Assembly: GCF_003382275.1 (NCBI RefSeq)
Contig: NZ_QTJX01000001.1
Coordinates: forward strand, 744,001-808,000
DNA from: Flagellimonas nanhaiensis
GTDB lineage: Bacteria; Bacteroidota; Bacteroidia; Flavobacteriales; Flavobacteriaceae
Length of the DNA: 64,000 nt
Direction of reading: 5' to 3'
A model generated the notes under the pieces. That model saw only the letters and a list, made by a program, of their open reading frames with translations. It did not search any database and was not told the DNA's origin. The position numbers were made by a program, and so were the translations under genes. Shown one piece after another: positions 51,289 through 60,484 of this stretch; position 1 is the first letter of the stretch, and every line of letters begins with the position of its first letter.

Positions 51289-52268
51289 TGTCAGTAGCCA
51301 TAGAAGAGCAATTGGAAAAAATACCAGTGATCAACTGGTTGGTTAGGCTGTTGAAAAAAATCAAGCTTAAAGCCTTTGAAGGACTATCTTTCTACGATCT
51401 CATTGAAATGTATTTGGTTGGGATAGTAAAGGGGACCCTTTCTACAAGGGCAAGTTCTATTGCCTTTAGTCTTTTTATGGCATTGTTTCCGTTGCTCATT
51501 TTTATGGTAACCCTGATTCCTTTTATCATTCCCTATGTAAGTGTTGGCAATGAAAATTTTGACTCCCAGTTCCTGATTTTTTTGGAATCTTTCTTGCCTA
51601 CGGCAACCAGCGACTATTTTGGCGAGATCTATCAACAGATAAAAGACCAAAAACGAGGTGGGTTGCTTTCGTCAGCTTTTTTGCTATCCATATTTTTAGT
51701 GGCAAACGGAGTAAATGCCATTTTCTCAGGTTTTGAGAATTCCTATCATGTGGAGCTTACGAGAAATTTTTTCCGACAATATGCCTATGCCTTAATGGTG
51801 GGACTGTTATTGTCCATTCTGTTGATTATAGGAGCTGTGGCCTTCGTATATTTTGAGTTTTACATTGTAGAGTATACCAGCGAATATTTTGGGAAGACCT
51901 TGGGATATGATGTGGAAAAAGGAGATACCATAGGTATCCAGATTACCAAAATCTTGTTTTTTATGTTACTTTCCTATCTAACCACGGCCATCCTATACTA
52001 TTTTGGTACAGCTGAAGGTAGACAGGCCCGCTTCTTTTCTGCTGGGGCACTCATGACAACCTTGTTGTTCTTGCTCACTTCCTATCTCTTTGGGGTATAT
52101 GTGGAAAAGTTCGCTCGGTACAACGAGCTATATGGAGCGCTGGGAGGGCTTTTGATCCTAATGGTCTTCATTTGGTTAAATTCCAATATCTTGTTACTGG
52201 GTTTTGAACTTAATGCGACCCTGAACTCACTAAAGAAGAGGCATGAAAAGCGGCAAGATATTCCGTAG
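51288..52268 (+). CDS. YihY/virulence factor BrkB family membrane protein
   Basis: A 326-residue integral membrane protein with about six helices. It starts at ATG 51288 (MSVAIEEQLEK), translationally coupled to nadC by TAATG; the frame continues upstream but within nadC. The YihY motifs are RASSIAFSLFMALFPLLIF near residue 50, LVANGVNAIFSGFENSYHVELTRNFF near 140, and the C-terminal GLLILMVFIWLNSNILLLGFELNATL. Function uncertain; the name BrkB comes from a serum-resistance locus and does not imply virulence here. Confidence 0.9.
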   Translation: MSVAIEEQLEKIPVINWLVRLLKKIKLKAFEGLSFYDLIEMYLVGIVKGTLSTRASSIAFSLFMALFPLLIFMVTLIPFIIPYVSVGNENFDSQFLIFLESFLPTATSDYFGEIYQQIKDQKRGGLLSSAFLLSIFLVANGVNAIFSGFENSYHVELTRNFFRQYAYALMVGLLLSILLIIGAVAFVYFEFYIVEYTSEYFGKTLGYDVEKGDTIGIQITKILFFMLLSYLTTAILYYFGTAEGRQARFFSAGALMTTLLFLLTSYLFGVYVEKFARYNELYGALGGLLILMVFIWLNSNILLLGFELNATLNSLKKRHEKRQDIP

Positions 52269-52692
52269 ATCGGTGTTGTTGATCAGCTTATTTGTTTTTA
52301 AGACAGGTTGGTCGCAAACGGTTTTTGGAAAATGGAAAACTATTGATGACAGGAATGGAATGGCCAAGGCTATTGTAGAAATTTACAAGGAAAATAACCT
52401 TTTGCAGGCAAAGATTATTGAAATTGTAGAAAAGGGCAGTGAGAATGCTTTGTGTACCAAATGTAAAGGGGAGCTGAAGAACAAACCAGTTCTGGGCATG
52501 AAAATTATGAACGACCTTAGAAAGAACAACAAAGGGGAGTATAAAGGCAGTAATATGTTGGACCCAGAGCACGGAATGACCTTTAGGGGCAAGATATGGT
52601 TAGATCCAAAAGACAACAACAAATTAAAGGTGAGGGGATATCTGGCTTTTTTGTACAGGACCCAAACCTGGTATAGGGTAATAGAAGAGTAG
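52243..52692 (+). CDS. DUF2147 periplasmic protein
   Basis: A 149-residue exported protein (signal peptide around SVLLISLFVFKTGWS) of DUF2147, with GKWKTIDDRNGMAKAIVEIYKENNLLQAKIIEIV, ALCTKCKG (two cysteines), and YKGSNMLDPEHGMTFRGKIWLD..LKVRGYLAFLYRTQTWYRV. It overlaps the end of the YihY gene by 26 bases and is followed 4 bases later by priA, so it belongs to the nadC-yihY-DUF2147-priA operon. Function unknown. Confidence 0.88.
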   Translation: MKSGKIFRRSVLLISLFVFKTGWSQTVFGKWKTIDDRNGMAKAIVEIYKENNLLQAKIIEIVEKGSENALCTKCKGELKNKPVLGMKIMNDLRKNNKGEYKGSNMLDPEHGMTFRGKIWLDPKDNNKLKVRGYLAFLYRTQTWYRVIEE

Positions 52693-52696
52693 CGAT

Positions 52697-55153
52697 ATGG
52701 ATTTTTTTTTGGATGTGGTATTGCCCATTCCCTTAGAAAGGCTCTTCACATATAAAATATCTGCTGAAGAAGCAGATTTCATAAAACCGGGAATGAGGAT
52801 AGCGGTCCCGTTTGGCCGATCTAAGATATATACGGCCCTTGCCTATAACGTACATGACAATGCCCCAGTGGCCTATGATGCCAAGGAAATCTTCCAAATT
52901 TTAGATCAAAAACCATTGGTGAATCCAACCCAATTGAGACATTGGGAATGGATTGCACAGTATTATATGTGTACATTGGGAGAGGTAATAAGGAGTGCCC
53001 TGCCAAGTGCTTTTTTATTGGAAAGTGAAACTCTGGTCCTTCCCAACAAAGAGGCCCAAGTCAACGAAATGGAGTTGGCTGATGATGAATTTTTGATTTT
53101 TGAGGCGCTACAACATCAAACAGCATTGAAAATTGGGGAAATAAGTGATATTGTTGATAAAAAGCATGTACTCTCCTTAGTAAACAGACTGGTGCAAAAA
53201 GGGGTTGTGGTCCAAAAGGAGGAGTTGTTTGATGCCTATAAACCCAAATTGGTCAGATATATTCAACTTTCTGAGGAATATGATGATGAGTCCAAATTGG
53301 AAATGTTGTTGGAAAAACTTTCTAGGGCTCCAAAGCAGAGTCAGGTAGTATTATCACTATTTCAAATTAAAGCGGAAAGTAAAAAGCCAGTTCCCATTTC
53401 AAAGTTGGAAAAGGAAAGTGGTACTTCCAGGGCAGTGATAAAATCTCTTGTGGACAAAAAGGTTCTTAAGGAATATCATATCAGAAAGGATAGGGTAAAC
53501 TATGATGAAGAACAGGACGAATCTATCAAGGTTGTCTTGAATGAACATCAAACCAAAGCTCTTGGCGCGATACAGTCCAACTTTGAACAAAATAAACCTG
53601 TTTTGCTTCATGGGGTTACTTCTTCTGGAAAGACCGAAGTGTACATCAAATTAATTCAGCAATGCCTGGACCAGGGTGAGCAAGCACTATACCTATTGCC
53701 GGAAATAGCCCTGACCTTGCAGTTGATCAATAGATTACGCCGATATTTTGGAAGCAAGGTTGCGGTTTATCATTCAAAATATAGTATCCATGAACGGGTT
53801 GAGGTTTGGAACAATGTGCTGAACAATGAGGAAAAGGCCCAGATTGTTATTGGTGCTAGATCATCTTTGTTTCTTCCCTTTTCTAAGCTAGGATTGGTCA
53901 TAGTGGATGAAGAACATGAGAATTCTTTTAAACAATTTGATCCTGCACCGCGATATCATGCCCGGGACACAGCTCTTGTCCTTGCCTCTTATCACAAAGC
54001 CAATACCGTATTAGGTTCGGCTACACCCAGTATAGAGAGCATGGACAATGCAAAAAGGGGGAAATATGGGTATGCAGCCATTCACAGTAGGTATGGAAAT
54101 GTAATGCTGCCTGATATCAATTTGGTGGACATCAAGGAAGCATCCCGGAAAAAGAAAATGAAGGGGCATTTTTCTGAAACTTTGATTAACGCAATTACCG
54201 AAGCTTTGGAACTGGGAGAACAGATAATCCTGTTTCAGAACAGGAGGGGATTTGCTCCTGTGGTTGAATGCACCACTTGTGGACACGTAGCACAATGCCC
54301 AAATTGTGATGTTAGTCTAACATATCACCAACGTCCAAACCAGCTGCGATGTCACTATTGCGGGTATAACATGGCATTACAGTTAGCCTGTTTGGCCTGT
54401 GGAAGCAATACTCTGGACAAAAAAGGATTTGGTACCGAGCAAATTCAAGAGGAATTGAAGCAACTTTTCCCCGAAGTAGTGGTAGGGAGGATGGATTTAG
54501 ACACTACTCGCGGAAAGTATGCCTATGAAAAGCTGATATCTTCCTTTGAGAATCAAGAAATGGATATTCTGGTTGGAACACAGATGGTAACCAAGGGACT
54601 GGATTTTAGAAATGTGAGTTTGGTGGGAATCATGAATGCGGACACCATGTTGAACTACCCTGATTATAGAGCCCATGAAAGATGCTTTCAGATGTTGACC
54701 CAGGTTGCAGGCAGGGCAGGGAGAACACAAAAAAGAGGTAAGGTCCTTATTCAAACCTATAACCCTTATCATCAAATATTGCAGCAAGTCACTACTAATG
54801 ACTATCAAAAAATGTTTGAAGAACAATACTATGAGCGTGAGCAGTTCAAATACCCTCCAGTGGTGCGAATTATCAAGATTACCTTAAAGGATAAGGATTT
54901 TAATAAATTGAACGAGGCCGCTCAGTGGTTGACTGATTCATTGAAAAATGTATTGAGATTGCAGGTCTTGGGTCCAGAGTATCCCCCAGTGGCTAGGATA
55001 CGAAGGGATTACCTTAAGAACATACTTATCAAGATTCCAAGGAGCCAGTCGGCACCCCAAATAAAAAATAGCATTAAAAGGATTGAAAAATCTTTTAATG
55101 CTATTTCCAAGTATAAAAGTGTAAGACTGATCTACAATGTAGATCACATATAA
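52697..55153 (+). CDS. priA: Primosomal protein N' (replication restart helicase)
   Basis: The 3'-to-5' DNA helicase that reloads the replisome at stalled forks. The 818-residue protein has an N-terminal DNA-binding domain, Walker A GVTSSGKTEVYIKL near residue 300, DEEH (walker B) in VIVDEEHENSF, and the zinc-binding cysteines in CTTCGHVAQCPNCD and CHYCGYN..CLACGS, followed by VGTQMVTKGLDF and the motif-VI region. It is the last gene of the nadC operon. Its last 50 codons contain an exact 15-bp hairpin, which probably serves the convergent LytTR gene. Confidence 0.95.
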   Translation: MDFFLDVVLPIPLERLFTYKISAEEADFIKPGMRIAVPFGRSKIYTALAYNVHDNAPVAYDAKEIFQILDQKPLVNPTQLRHWEWIAQYYMCTLGEVIRSALPSAFLLESETLVLPNKEAQVNEMELADDEFLIFEALQHQTALKIGEISDIVDKKHVLSLVNRLVQKGVVVQKEELFDAYKPKLVRYIQLSEEYDDESKLEMLLEKLSRAPKQSQVVLSLFQIKAESKKPVPISKLEKESGTSRAVIKSLVDKKVLKEYHIRKDRVNYDEEQDESIKVVLNEHQTKALGAIQSNFEQNKPVLLHGVTSSGKTEVYIKLIQQCLDQGEQALYLLPEIALTLQLINRLRRYFGSKVAVYHSKYSIHERVEVWNNVLNNEEKAQIVIGARSSLFLPFSKLGLVIVDEEHENSFKQFDPAPRYHARDTALVLASYHKANTVLGSATPSIESMDNAKRGKYGYAAIHSRYGNVMLPDINLVDIKEASRKKKMKGHFSETLINAITEALELGEQIILFQNRRGFAPVVECTTCGHVAQCPNCDVSLTYHQRPNQLRCHYCGYNMALQLACLACGSNTLDKKGFGTEQIQEELKQLFPEVVVGRMDLDTTRGKYAYEKLISSFENQEMDILVGTQMVTKGLDFRNVSLVGIMNADTMLNYPDYRAHERCFQMLTQVAGRAGRTQKRGKVLIQTYNPYHQILQQVTTNDYQKMFEEQYYEREQFKYPPVVRIIKITLKDKDFNKLNEAAQWLTDSLKNVLRLQVLGPEYPPVARIRRDYLKNILIKIPRSQSAPQIKNSIKRIEKSFNAISKYKSVRLIYNVDHI
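55063..55106 (-). terminator. Terminator of the LytTR gene, within the priA coding sequence
   Basis: AAATAGCATTAAAAG (55066-55080) is exactly complementary to CTTTTAATGCTATTT (55092-55106), 15 bp, extended by ATT/AAT with one bulged G and a GAAA loop. On the minus strand a T-rich run (complement of 55063-55068) follows, so it should stop transcription of the minus-strand gene ending at 55156, 50 bases away. Confidence 0.7.
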
Positions 55154-55155
55154 TA

Positions 55156-55848
55156 TTATACGTTGGCCAGTGCTTCAGCCAGTTCTGTCTTTTTGTTTCT
55201 ACTTAAAGGAATCTGTCTGCCCCCCACTTCAACATTTTTGCTGTTGAATTTTTCTATCTTTTCCAGATTCACAATGTAGGATTTATGGATTCTTAGAAAT
55301 TTTTCGGCCGGCAATTGCTTTTCGAAAGATTTCATGGTGGATAGGATTACGATATTGGCTTCATCCGTAACCAATTTAATATAATCTCCAAGTGCTTCTA
55401 TCCACTTAATATCGTTAAGGATAACCTTGCGCTTTTTCAGATTGCTCTTTACAAATATATGCTCTTCATCCTCATCTACTCTGTTCAACTGCTCATATTT
55501 GGCAACCGCTCTTTTCACGGAAGCTTCAAATCTGGCTAAAGTGATGGGTTTGTGAAGGTAATCGGTCACATCATAATCAAAAGCCTTGAGCGCATAGTCA
55601 GGCTTTCCAGTGATTAAAATAACCTGTGGAGGGTTCTCCAGGGCCTCCAAAAGGTCAAAACCACTAATGATTGGCATTTCAACATCCAAGAAGATCAAAT
55701 CTATATCATGGTTCTTAAGACCATTCTTTGCTTCAATGGCATTACTGTATTCAGCAACAAGAGCAAGATGTGGATGATTGTTGACCAATTTTGCAACGGC
55801 CATCCGCTGCATGGAGGAGTCGTCTACAATTATACTTTTTAATTTCAT
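55156..55848 (-). CDS. LytTR-family response regulator
   Basis: A 230-residue regulator: an N-terminal receiver domain with the acidic pocket (VDD), phospho-acceptor Asp56 in FLDVEMP and the conserved Lys in YLHKPI; then a LytTR DNA-binding domain from about 130 (KSNLKKRKVILNDIKWIEALGDYIKLV, and FLRIHKSYIVNLEKIEKF). It binds DNA when phosphorylated by a histidine kinase of the LytS type. No kinase gene is close, so it is an orphan here, a frequent situation in Bacteroidota. It ends 3 bases beyond priA, convergent. Confidence 0.93.
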   Translation of the reverse strand: MKLKSIIVDDSSMQRMAVAKLVNNHPHLALVAEYSNAIEAKNGLKNHDIDLIFLDVEMPIISGFDLLEALENPPQVILITGKPDYALKAFDYDVTDYLHKPITLARFEASVKRAVAKYEQLNRVDEDEEHIFVKSNLKKRKVILNDIKWIEALGDYIKLVTDEANIVILSTMKSFEKQLPAEKFLRIHKSYIVNLEKIEKFNSKNVEVGGRQIPLSRNKKTELAEALANV

Positions 55849-56031
55849 AGAATGGGGTGATTTGTAGGGTTTTAAATCATCGGCAAATTACACAAAAAAG
55901 ACGTTTAACAGCAACAAAAGATGTAAACATGGTCTATTTTGTTGTGTATATTACCATATACGTTACGTAGGTTTATTGGGTTCATTTTTGTTAATAACTC
56001 TTGTACTTTAAACGAAGTTTTTTAGCTTTTC

Positions 56032-56062
56032 TTGCGGGGGGAAGGAAATATTGCTAATTTTG
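56032..56062 (+). promoter_or_regulatory. Promoter of the rpsF-rpsR-rplI operon (TTG-N20-TAATTTTG)
   Basis: A -33 TTG at 56032-56034 and -7 TAATTTTG at 56055-56062, spaced 20 bases. The ATG of rpsF follows 21 bases after the box, so the leader is short. Confidence 0.7.
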
Positions 56063-56083
56063 CGCTCCTTTAAAATATAATAT

Positions 56084-56422
56084 ATGAACCATTACGAAAC
56101 TGTTTTCATTTTGAATCCCGTTCTATCTGAGACTCAGATAGAGGAAACAGTCAAGAAATTTGAGGATTTCTTGATTAAGAATGGTGCCAAAATGGTCTCC
56201 AAGGAAGATTGGGGACTAAAAAAGTTGGCATATCCCATTCAGCACAAGAAAAGTGGATTTTACCACTTGTTCGAATTTACAGCCCCCGGAGAGGCAATTG
56301 GCCCTTACGAGGTGGAATTCCGAAGAGATGAACGCGTTATGCGTTTTTTGACTGTGAGGCTTGACAAGCATGCAATTGCTTGGGCAGAGAAAAGAAGAAC
56401 AAAACTAAAAACAAAAGCATAG
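56084..56422 (+). CDS. rpsF: 30S ribosomal protein S6
   Basis: A 112-residue protein with the S6 fold: MNHYETVFILNPVLSETQIEETVKKFEDFL, the central KEDWGLKKLAYPIQHKKSGFYHLFEF and the basic tail RDERVMRFLTVRLDKHAIAWAEKRR. It binds S18 and 16S rRNA in the platform of the small subunit. It leads the operon rpsF-rpsR-rplI; rpsR starts 3 bases later. Confidence 0.98.
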   Translation: MNHYETVFILNPVLSETQIEETVKKFEDFLIKNGAKMVSKEDWGLKKLAYPIQHKKSGFYHLFEFTAPGEAIGPYEVEFRRDERVMRFLTVRLDKHAIAWAEKRRTKLKTKA

Positions 56423-56425
56423 GGT

Positions 56426-56722
56426 ATGTCATCTATAGAACAACAGGCAAAATCTAAAAAAGATGGGGAAATCAGATATTTGACCCCATTGAACATTGAG
56501 ACCAACAAGCAGAAAAAATACTGTAGGTTCAAAAAGTCAGGAATCAAGTACATTGATTACAAGGATCCAGACTTTCTAATGAAATTGGTAAATGAACAAG
56601 GAAAATTGCTTCCAAGAAGACTTACCGGTACATCATTAAAGTATCAAAGAAAAGTGGCCCAGGCCGTTAAACGCGCTCGTCATTTGGCCCTAATGCCGTA
56701 TGTTGGCGATATGTTGAAATAA
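56426..56722 (+). CDS. rpsR: 30S ribosomal protein S18
   Basis: A 98-residue protein with the S18 signature [61 protein letters not shown]. The N-terminal extension before it ([30 protein letters not shown]) is longer than in E. coli S18, as usual in this phylum. It pairs with S6, and its gene lies between rpsF and rplI. Confidence 0.98.
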   Translation: MSSIEQQAKSKKDGEIRYLTPLNIETNKQKKYCRFKKSGIKYIDYKDPDFLMKLVNEQGKLLPRRLTGTSLKYQRKVAQAVKRARHLALMPYVGDMLK

Positions 56723-56736
56723 AAAATTATTGGAGC

Positions 56737-57189
56737 ATGGAACTTATTCTAAAAGAAGACGTACAGGATTTAGGTTTTAAGGATGATATCGTAACTGTTA
56801 AGAACGGTTATGGAAGAAACTTCCTTATCCCTCAAGGGTTGGCCGCTTTAGCAACGCCATCTGCCAAAAAGGTATTGGCGGAGAACCTAAGGCAAAGAGC
56901 CCATAAAGAAAAGAAAATCATTGATGAAGCCAATACAAAAGCAGAGGCTTTAAAACAATTGGAAATCAAGATTTCTGCCAAGGTAGGAGCTGGAGATAAA
57001 TTGTTCGGATCTGTGAACAATATAGATTTGGCTGCCGCTTTGGACAAAGAAGGACATCAAATAGATAAAAAGTTTATCAATATAAAAGGTGGAACCATTA
57101 AAAGGGTTGGGCCGTACGATGCCCAAATCAGACTGCACAGAGAAGTGGTTGTGGATTTTCCTTTTGAAGTGGTGGCCGAGGCGAAATAA
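56737..57189 (+). CDS. rplI: 50S ribosomal protein L9
   Basis: A 150-residue protein with the two L9 domains. The N-terminal rRNA-binding part is MELILKEDVQDLGFKDDIVTVKNGYGRNFLIPQGLA. A long linking helix leads to the C-terminal domain (SVNNIDLAAALDKEGHQIDKKFINIKG ... HREVVVDFPFEVVAEAK). It is the last gene of the operon and is followed by an intrinsic terminator. Confidence 0.98.
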   Translation: MELILKEDVQDLGFKDDIVTVKNGYGRNFLIPQGLAALATPSAKKVLAENLRQRAHKEKKIIDEANTKAEALKQLEIKISAKVGAGDKLFGSVNNIDLAAALDKEGHQIDKKFINIKGGTIKRVGPYDAQIRLHREVVVDFPFEVVAEAK

Positions 57190-57226
57190 CCATTAAGTTT
57201 CGGTTAATAACTTGTTAAGAGCTATG

Positions 57227-57256
57227 CGTGCATAGCTCTTTTTTTTGTCTAAGTTT
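57227..57256 (+). terminator. Terminator of the rpsF-rpsR-rplI operon
   Basis: AAGAGCTATG (57227-57236) and CATAGCTCTT (57241-57250) form a 10-bp stem with a four-base loop, followed by a run of T to 57256. Confidence 0.93.
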
Positions 57257-57259
57257 GTA

Positions 57260-57267
57260 GATACTCT
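57260..57267 (+). promoter_or_regulatory. -7 box TAAGTTTG of the Oar-like receptor gene
   Basis: Exact fit to TAnnTTTG immediately after the L9 terminator and 21 bases before the ATG at 57289. Confidence 0.55.
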
Positions 57268-57288
57268 AAACTAATTAACTCACTAATT

Positions 57289-60200
57289 ATGAAGAAATTT
57301 CTACCCTTGGGAATACTGTGTTTTATGGTGTTCTCATCAGCCTTTTCCCAAGTCACCACATCCAATATAAGAGGTGCTGTCGTAGATGATCAGCAAACTC
57401 CCATGTTGGGTGCCAATGTAGTGGCGGTACATACCCCCACAGGTACACGTTACGGAGCCATTACCAATGAGGAAGGTAGGTACAACCTATTGAACCTTAG
57501 GGTTGGAGGACCTTATGAGGTTACAGTATCCTATGTAGGATTCAAGACCAGTGTAAAAAATGACATTTTCCTGACTTTGGGAAAGACCTATAATCATAAT
57601 GTTGCTATGGTTTCAGATAGCCAGCAACTGGATGAGGTGATTTTGGTTGGAGACCAGACCGGGACTTTCGGAAGTGACCGAACTGGAGCGGAAACCAGTG
57701 TAGGAAGAAGAGAATTGACCAGATTGCCCACCATTTCAAGGTCTACCAATGACTTTACCCGTTTGGAGCCGACGGCCAGTGCAGGTTCTTTTGGAGGGCG
57801 AAACGACCAATTCAACAACTTCTCCTTGGATGGAGCGATTTTTAACAACCCTTTTGGGTTGGATGCCGCACAACCTGGAGGCCAAACTGATGCAAATCCA
57901 ATTTCCATCGATGCTATTGACCAAATCCAAGTAACCACAGCACCTTATGATGTTACCCAATCCGGTTTTACAGGAGCATCGGTCAACGCGGTTACCAAAA
58001 GTGGTACCAATGAGTTCTACGGAACGGTTTATGGATTTTTCAGAAATGAGGACCTTACCGGAGGAAAAGTCAAGGGAGATGACGTCTTCAAGGCAGATTT
58101 AAGCCAAAAACAATACGGAATCAGTATTGGAGGACCAATAATTAAGAACAAGCTGTTTTTCTTTGCCAATTTTGAAAAGGACGATAGAACGGATCTTGGA
58201 TCAGGTTTTGTTCCTAATAGAGGAGGTGGAGCTGCAAATGAATCCAGAGTTTTGGCGTCGGATTTTGAATTGGTGTCCAATATTTTGGGCCAAGTTTCTA
58301 TCGGAAACGGAGAGTTCTATAACCCAGGAAGATTTGAAGGGTTCAATTTTGACCAAGAATCCACCAAGGGAATTTTCAAATTGGATTGGAATATCAACGA
58401 TAACAACAGACTGGCAATTATCTATAACTTTTTGGATGCCTCTAAGGAAAAGCCAGCTCACCCTACAGCATTGGGCTTTAGGGGGCCAAACCTTACTACA
58501 TTGCAGTTTGAGAATGCCGGGTACGAAATCAACAACAGGATTCAATCCGTACAATTAGAGTTGAATTCAACTCTTTCAGATGAAGCGATAAATAAATTGC
58601 AGTTGGGCTACACTCATTTTGATGATTTCAGAAATCCGAAGTCCACACCAGCGCCAACCATTACGCTTTTGGACGAAAATGGAAGTTCCAATTATATTAT
58701 AGCGGGACATGAACCTTTCTCCATCAATAATCGATTGGACCAAAAAGTATTTCAGTTGACCAATAATCTGAATTTCTTCAAGGGAGATCATACGTTCACG
58801 GTTGGTTTTTCTTTCGAGAAATTCCAATTTGACAACTCTTTCAATCTAGGGGTTTACGGTGCCCAAGGAGTATTCTTCCCAACAGGTTCCATAACTGACT
58901 TTAGAAACCTTGATGCAGCTGGTGAAGCGGCTTTGGTATCGTTTTATCAGGGAGCTTTCAATGCTGCCAGAGCAGCTGATAGTGCCTTGAATGCAGCAGG
59001 AGAAGGAAATGCTGGTGGTTGGGCATTGGCAGAGACCAATGTAGGACAAATGGCATTTTATTTACAAGACGAATGGAACGCGACAGAAAATTTCAAGCTG
59101 ACCTACGGTATCCGTTTTGACAAACCCTTGTACTTTGATTCTGCAGAGAAGGCACAGGACGTAATCGATGTAGCTCCAGCATATGTACCAGGGATTCCCT
59201 ATAATAATCCTAATACGGGAGAGACCGTTTTCTTTGATTCAACCGAGTTGCCTACCAATGATTGGTTGATTTCTCCTAGAGTGGGCTTCAATTGGGATGT
59301 ACATAATGATGCTACCTTACAGATTAGAGGTGGAACGGGGGTATTTACGGGAAGATTCCCATTTGTATGGTTGGGCAACCAGATTGCCAACCCCAATGTA
59401 TTTTTCTATCAAGTGGTTGATCCAGATTTTAAATGGCCACAGGTTTGGAGAACTAGTTTGGGTGCAGATTATCAATTGGAAAATGGGGTAATATTGACTG
59501 CTGACCTTTCATACTCCAAGGATGTAAATGGGCCGCACGTACAGAACTGGGGATTGTTGCCTCCTTCAGAAACATTGCAGGGTGTGGACAACAGACCTGT
59601 TTACGGAGCAGATGATTTGATCAATAATGCCTATGTATTCTCCAATTCTGATAAAGGAAGAATTTGGAATGCAGTATTAAAAGGACAAAAAACTTGGGAT
59701 AATGGCTTATATGCAAGCTTGGCGTACAGCTATTTGAATTCCAAAGATGTAAACTCCATTGAAGCGGAAATCACAGGTGATGCTTTCGTGGCAAATGCCA
59801 TATCTGGAAACGCCAACGATGATGTACTTTCCTATTCAAGATATGGGGATACCCATAGGTTTGTTGGGGTAATCTCCAAGGCATTCAAAACTGGAACCAC
59901 CGTTTCCACTTTCTTTGAATATGCCCAAGGCGGACGTTTCAACTACATCTATGGAGGTGATATCAATGGTGATGGTTCAAGTATTAACGATTTGCTCTAT
60001 ATCCCAACTTCTTCAGAAGTTAGCCAGATGAATTTTAGTGGTACTGGTCAAGCCGAAGCTTTTGAAGCCTTTATTCAACAAGATGATTATCTGAGTGAAA
60101 ACCGAGGTTCCTATGCAGAACGCTATGGAGCTTTAGCTCCATGGAGAGGAAGATGGGACTTAAAAGTCCTTCAAGACATTAAATTTGCTAACAAAAACAC

Positions 60201-60423
60201 CATTCAGTTAAGTTTGGATGTGTTGAATGTGGGGAATTTGATCAGTTCGGATTGGGGAATTGTTGAGATTCCTACCAACCAACAGGTATTGGGTGTATCA
60301 GTGGACGAAAACAATGTTCCAACCTATACTTTCGATGAGAATTTAACAGAAACCTTTAGTTCGGACACCAGTCTTTTGTCAAGATGGCAAGCTCAATTCG
60401 GTGTTCGCTATATTTTTAACTAG
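57289..60423 (+). CDS. TonB-dependent receptor, Oar-like, with carboxypeptidase-like domain
   Basis: A 1044-residue outer-membrane protein: signal peptide (MKKFLPLGILCFMVFSSAFSQ), a CarboxypepD_reg-like domain (about 24-110, with GAVVDDQQTPMLGANVVAVHTPTGTRYGAITNEEGRYNLLNLRVGGPYEVTVSYVGFK), then a plug and a long barrel (GSFGGRNDQFNNFSLDGAIFNNPFGLD, FTGASVNAVTKSGTNEFYGTVYGFFRNEDLTG). The lack of a SusD neighbour and the Oar-like plug suggest an Oar/TonB family protein, not a polysaccharide SusC. The C-terminal strand ends in aromatic and Asn residues (FGVRYIFN). Substrate unknown. Confidence 0.9.
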   Translation: MKKFLPLGILCFMVFSSAFSQVTTSNIRGAVVDDQQTPMLGANVVAVHTPTGTRYGAITNEEGRYNLLNLRVGGPYEVTVSYVGFKTSVKNDIFLTLGKTYNHNVAMVSDSQQLDEVILVGDQTGTFGSDRTGAETSVGRRELTRLPTISRSTNDFTRLEPTASAGSFGGRNDQFNNFSLDGAIFNNPFGLDAAQPGGQTDANPISIDAIDQIQVTTAPYDVTQSGFTGASVNAVTKSGTNEFYGTVYGFFRNEDLTGGKVKGDDVFKADLSQKQYGISIGGPIIKNKLFFFANFEKDDRTDLGSGFVPNRGGGAANESRVLASDFELVSNILGQVSIGNGEFYNPGRFEGFNFDQESTKGIFKLDWNINDNNRLAIIYNFLDASKEKPAHPTALGFRGPNLTTLQFENAGYEINNRIQSVQLELNSTLSDEAINKLQLGYTHFDDFRNPKSTPAPTITLLDENGSSNYIIAGHEPFSINNRLDQKVFQLTNNLNFFKGDHTFTVGFSFEKFQFDNSFNLGVYGAQGVFFPTGSITDFRNLDAAGEAALVSFYQGAFNAARAADSALNAAGEGNAGGWALAETNVGQMAFYLQDEWNATENFKLTYGIRFDKPLYFDSAEKAQDVIDVAPAYVPGIPYNNPNTGETVFFDSTELPTNDWLISPRVGFNWDVHNDATLQIRGGTGVFTGRFPFVWLGNQIANPNVFFYQVVDPDFKWPQVWRTSLGADYQLENGVILTADLSYSKDVNGPHVQNWGLLPPSETLQGVDNRPVYGADDLINNAYVFSNSDKGRIWNAVLKGQKTWDNGLYASLAYSYLNSKDVNSIEAEITGDAFVANAISGNANDDVLSYSRYGDTHRFVGVISKAFKTGTTVSTFFEYAQGGRFNYIYGGDINGDGSSINDLLYIPTSSEVSQMNFSGTGQAEAFEAFIQQDDYLSENRGSYAERYGALAPWRGRWDLKVLQDIKFANKNTIQLSLDVLNVGNLISSDWGIVEIPTNQQVLGVSVDENNVPTYTFDENLTETFSSDTSLLSRWQAQFGVRYIFN

Positions 60424-60443
60424 TACGAATCAATTCTGATGAA

Positions 60444-60473
60444 AAAGGTCATGCAAAAGCATGGCCTTTTTTT
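60444..60473 (+). terminator. Terminator of the Oar-like receptor gene
   Basis: AAAGGTCATGC (60444-60454), loop AAAA, GCATGGCCTTT (60459-60469) with one T-G pair, followed by T to 60473. Confidence 0.88.
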
Positions 60474-60480
60474 ATTTTTG
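60473..60480 (+). promoter_or_regulatory. -7 box TATTTTTG before the DUF6495 gene
   Basis: Fits TAnnTTTG, overlapping the end of the preceding terminator's T-run. The ATG at 60485 is only 4 bases after it, which would leave almost no leader. Confidence 0.4.
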
Positions 60481-60484
60481 CGGG

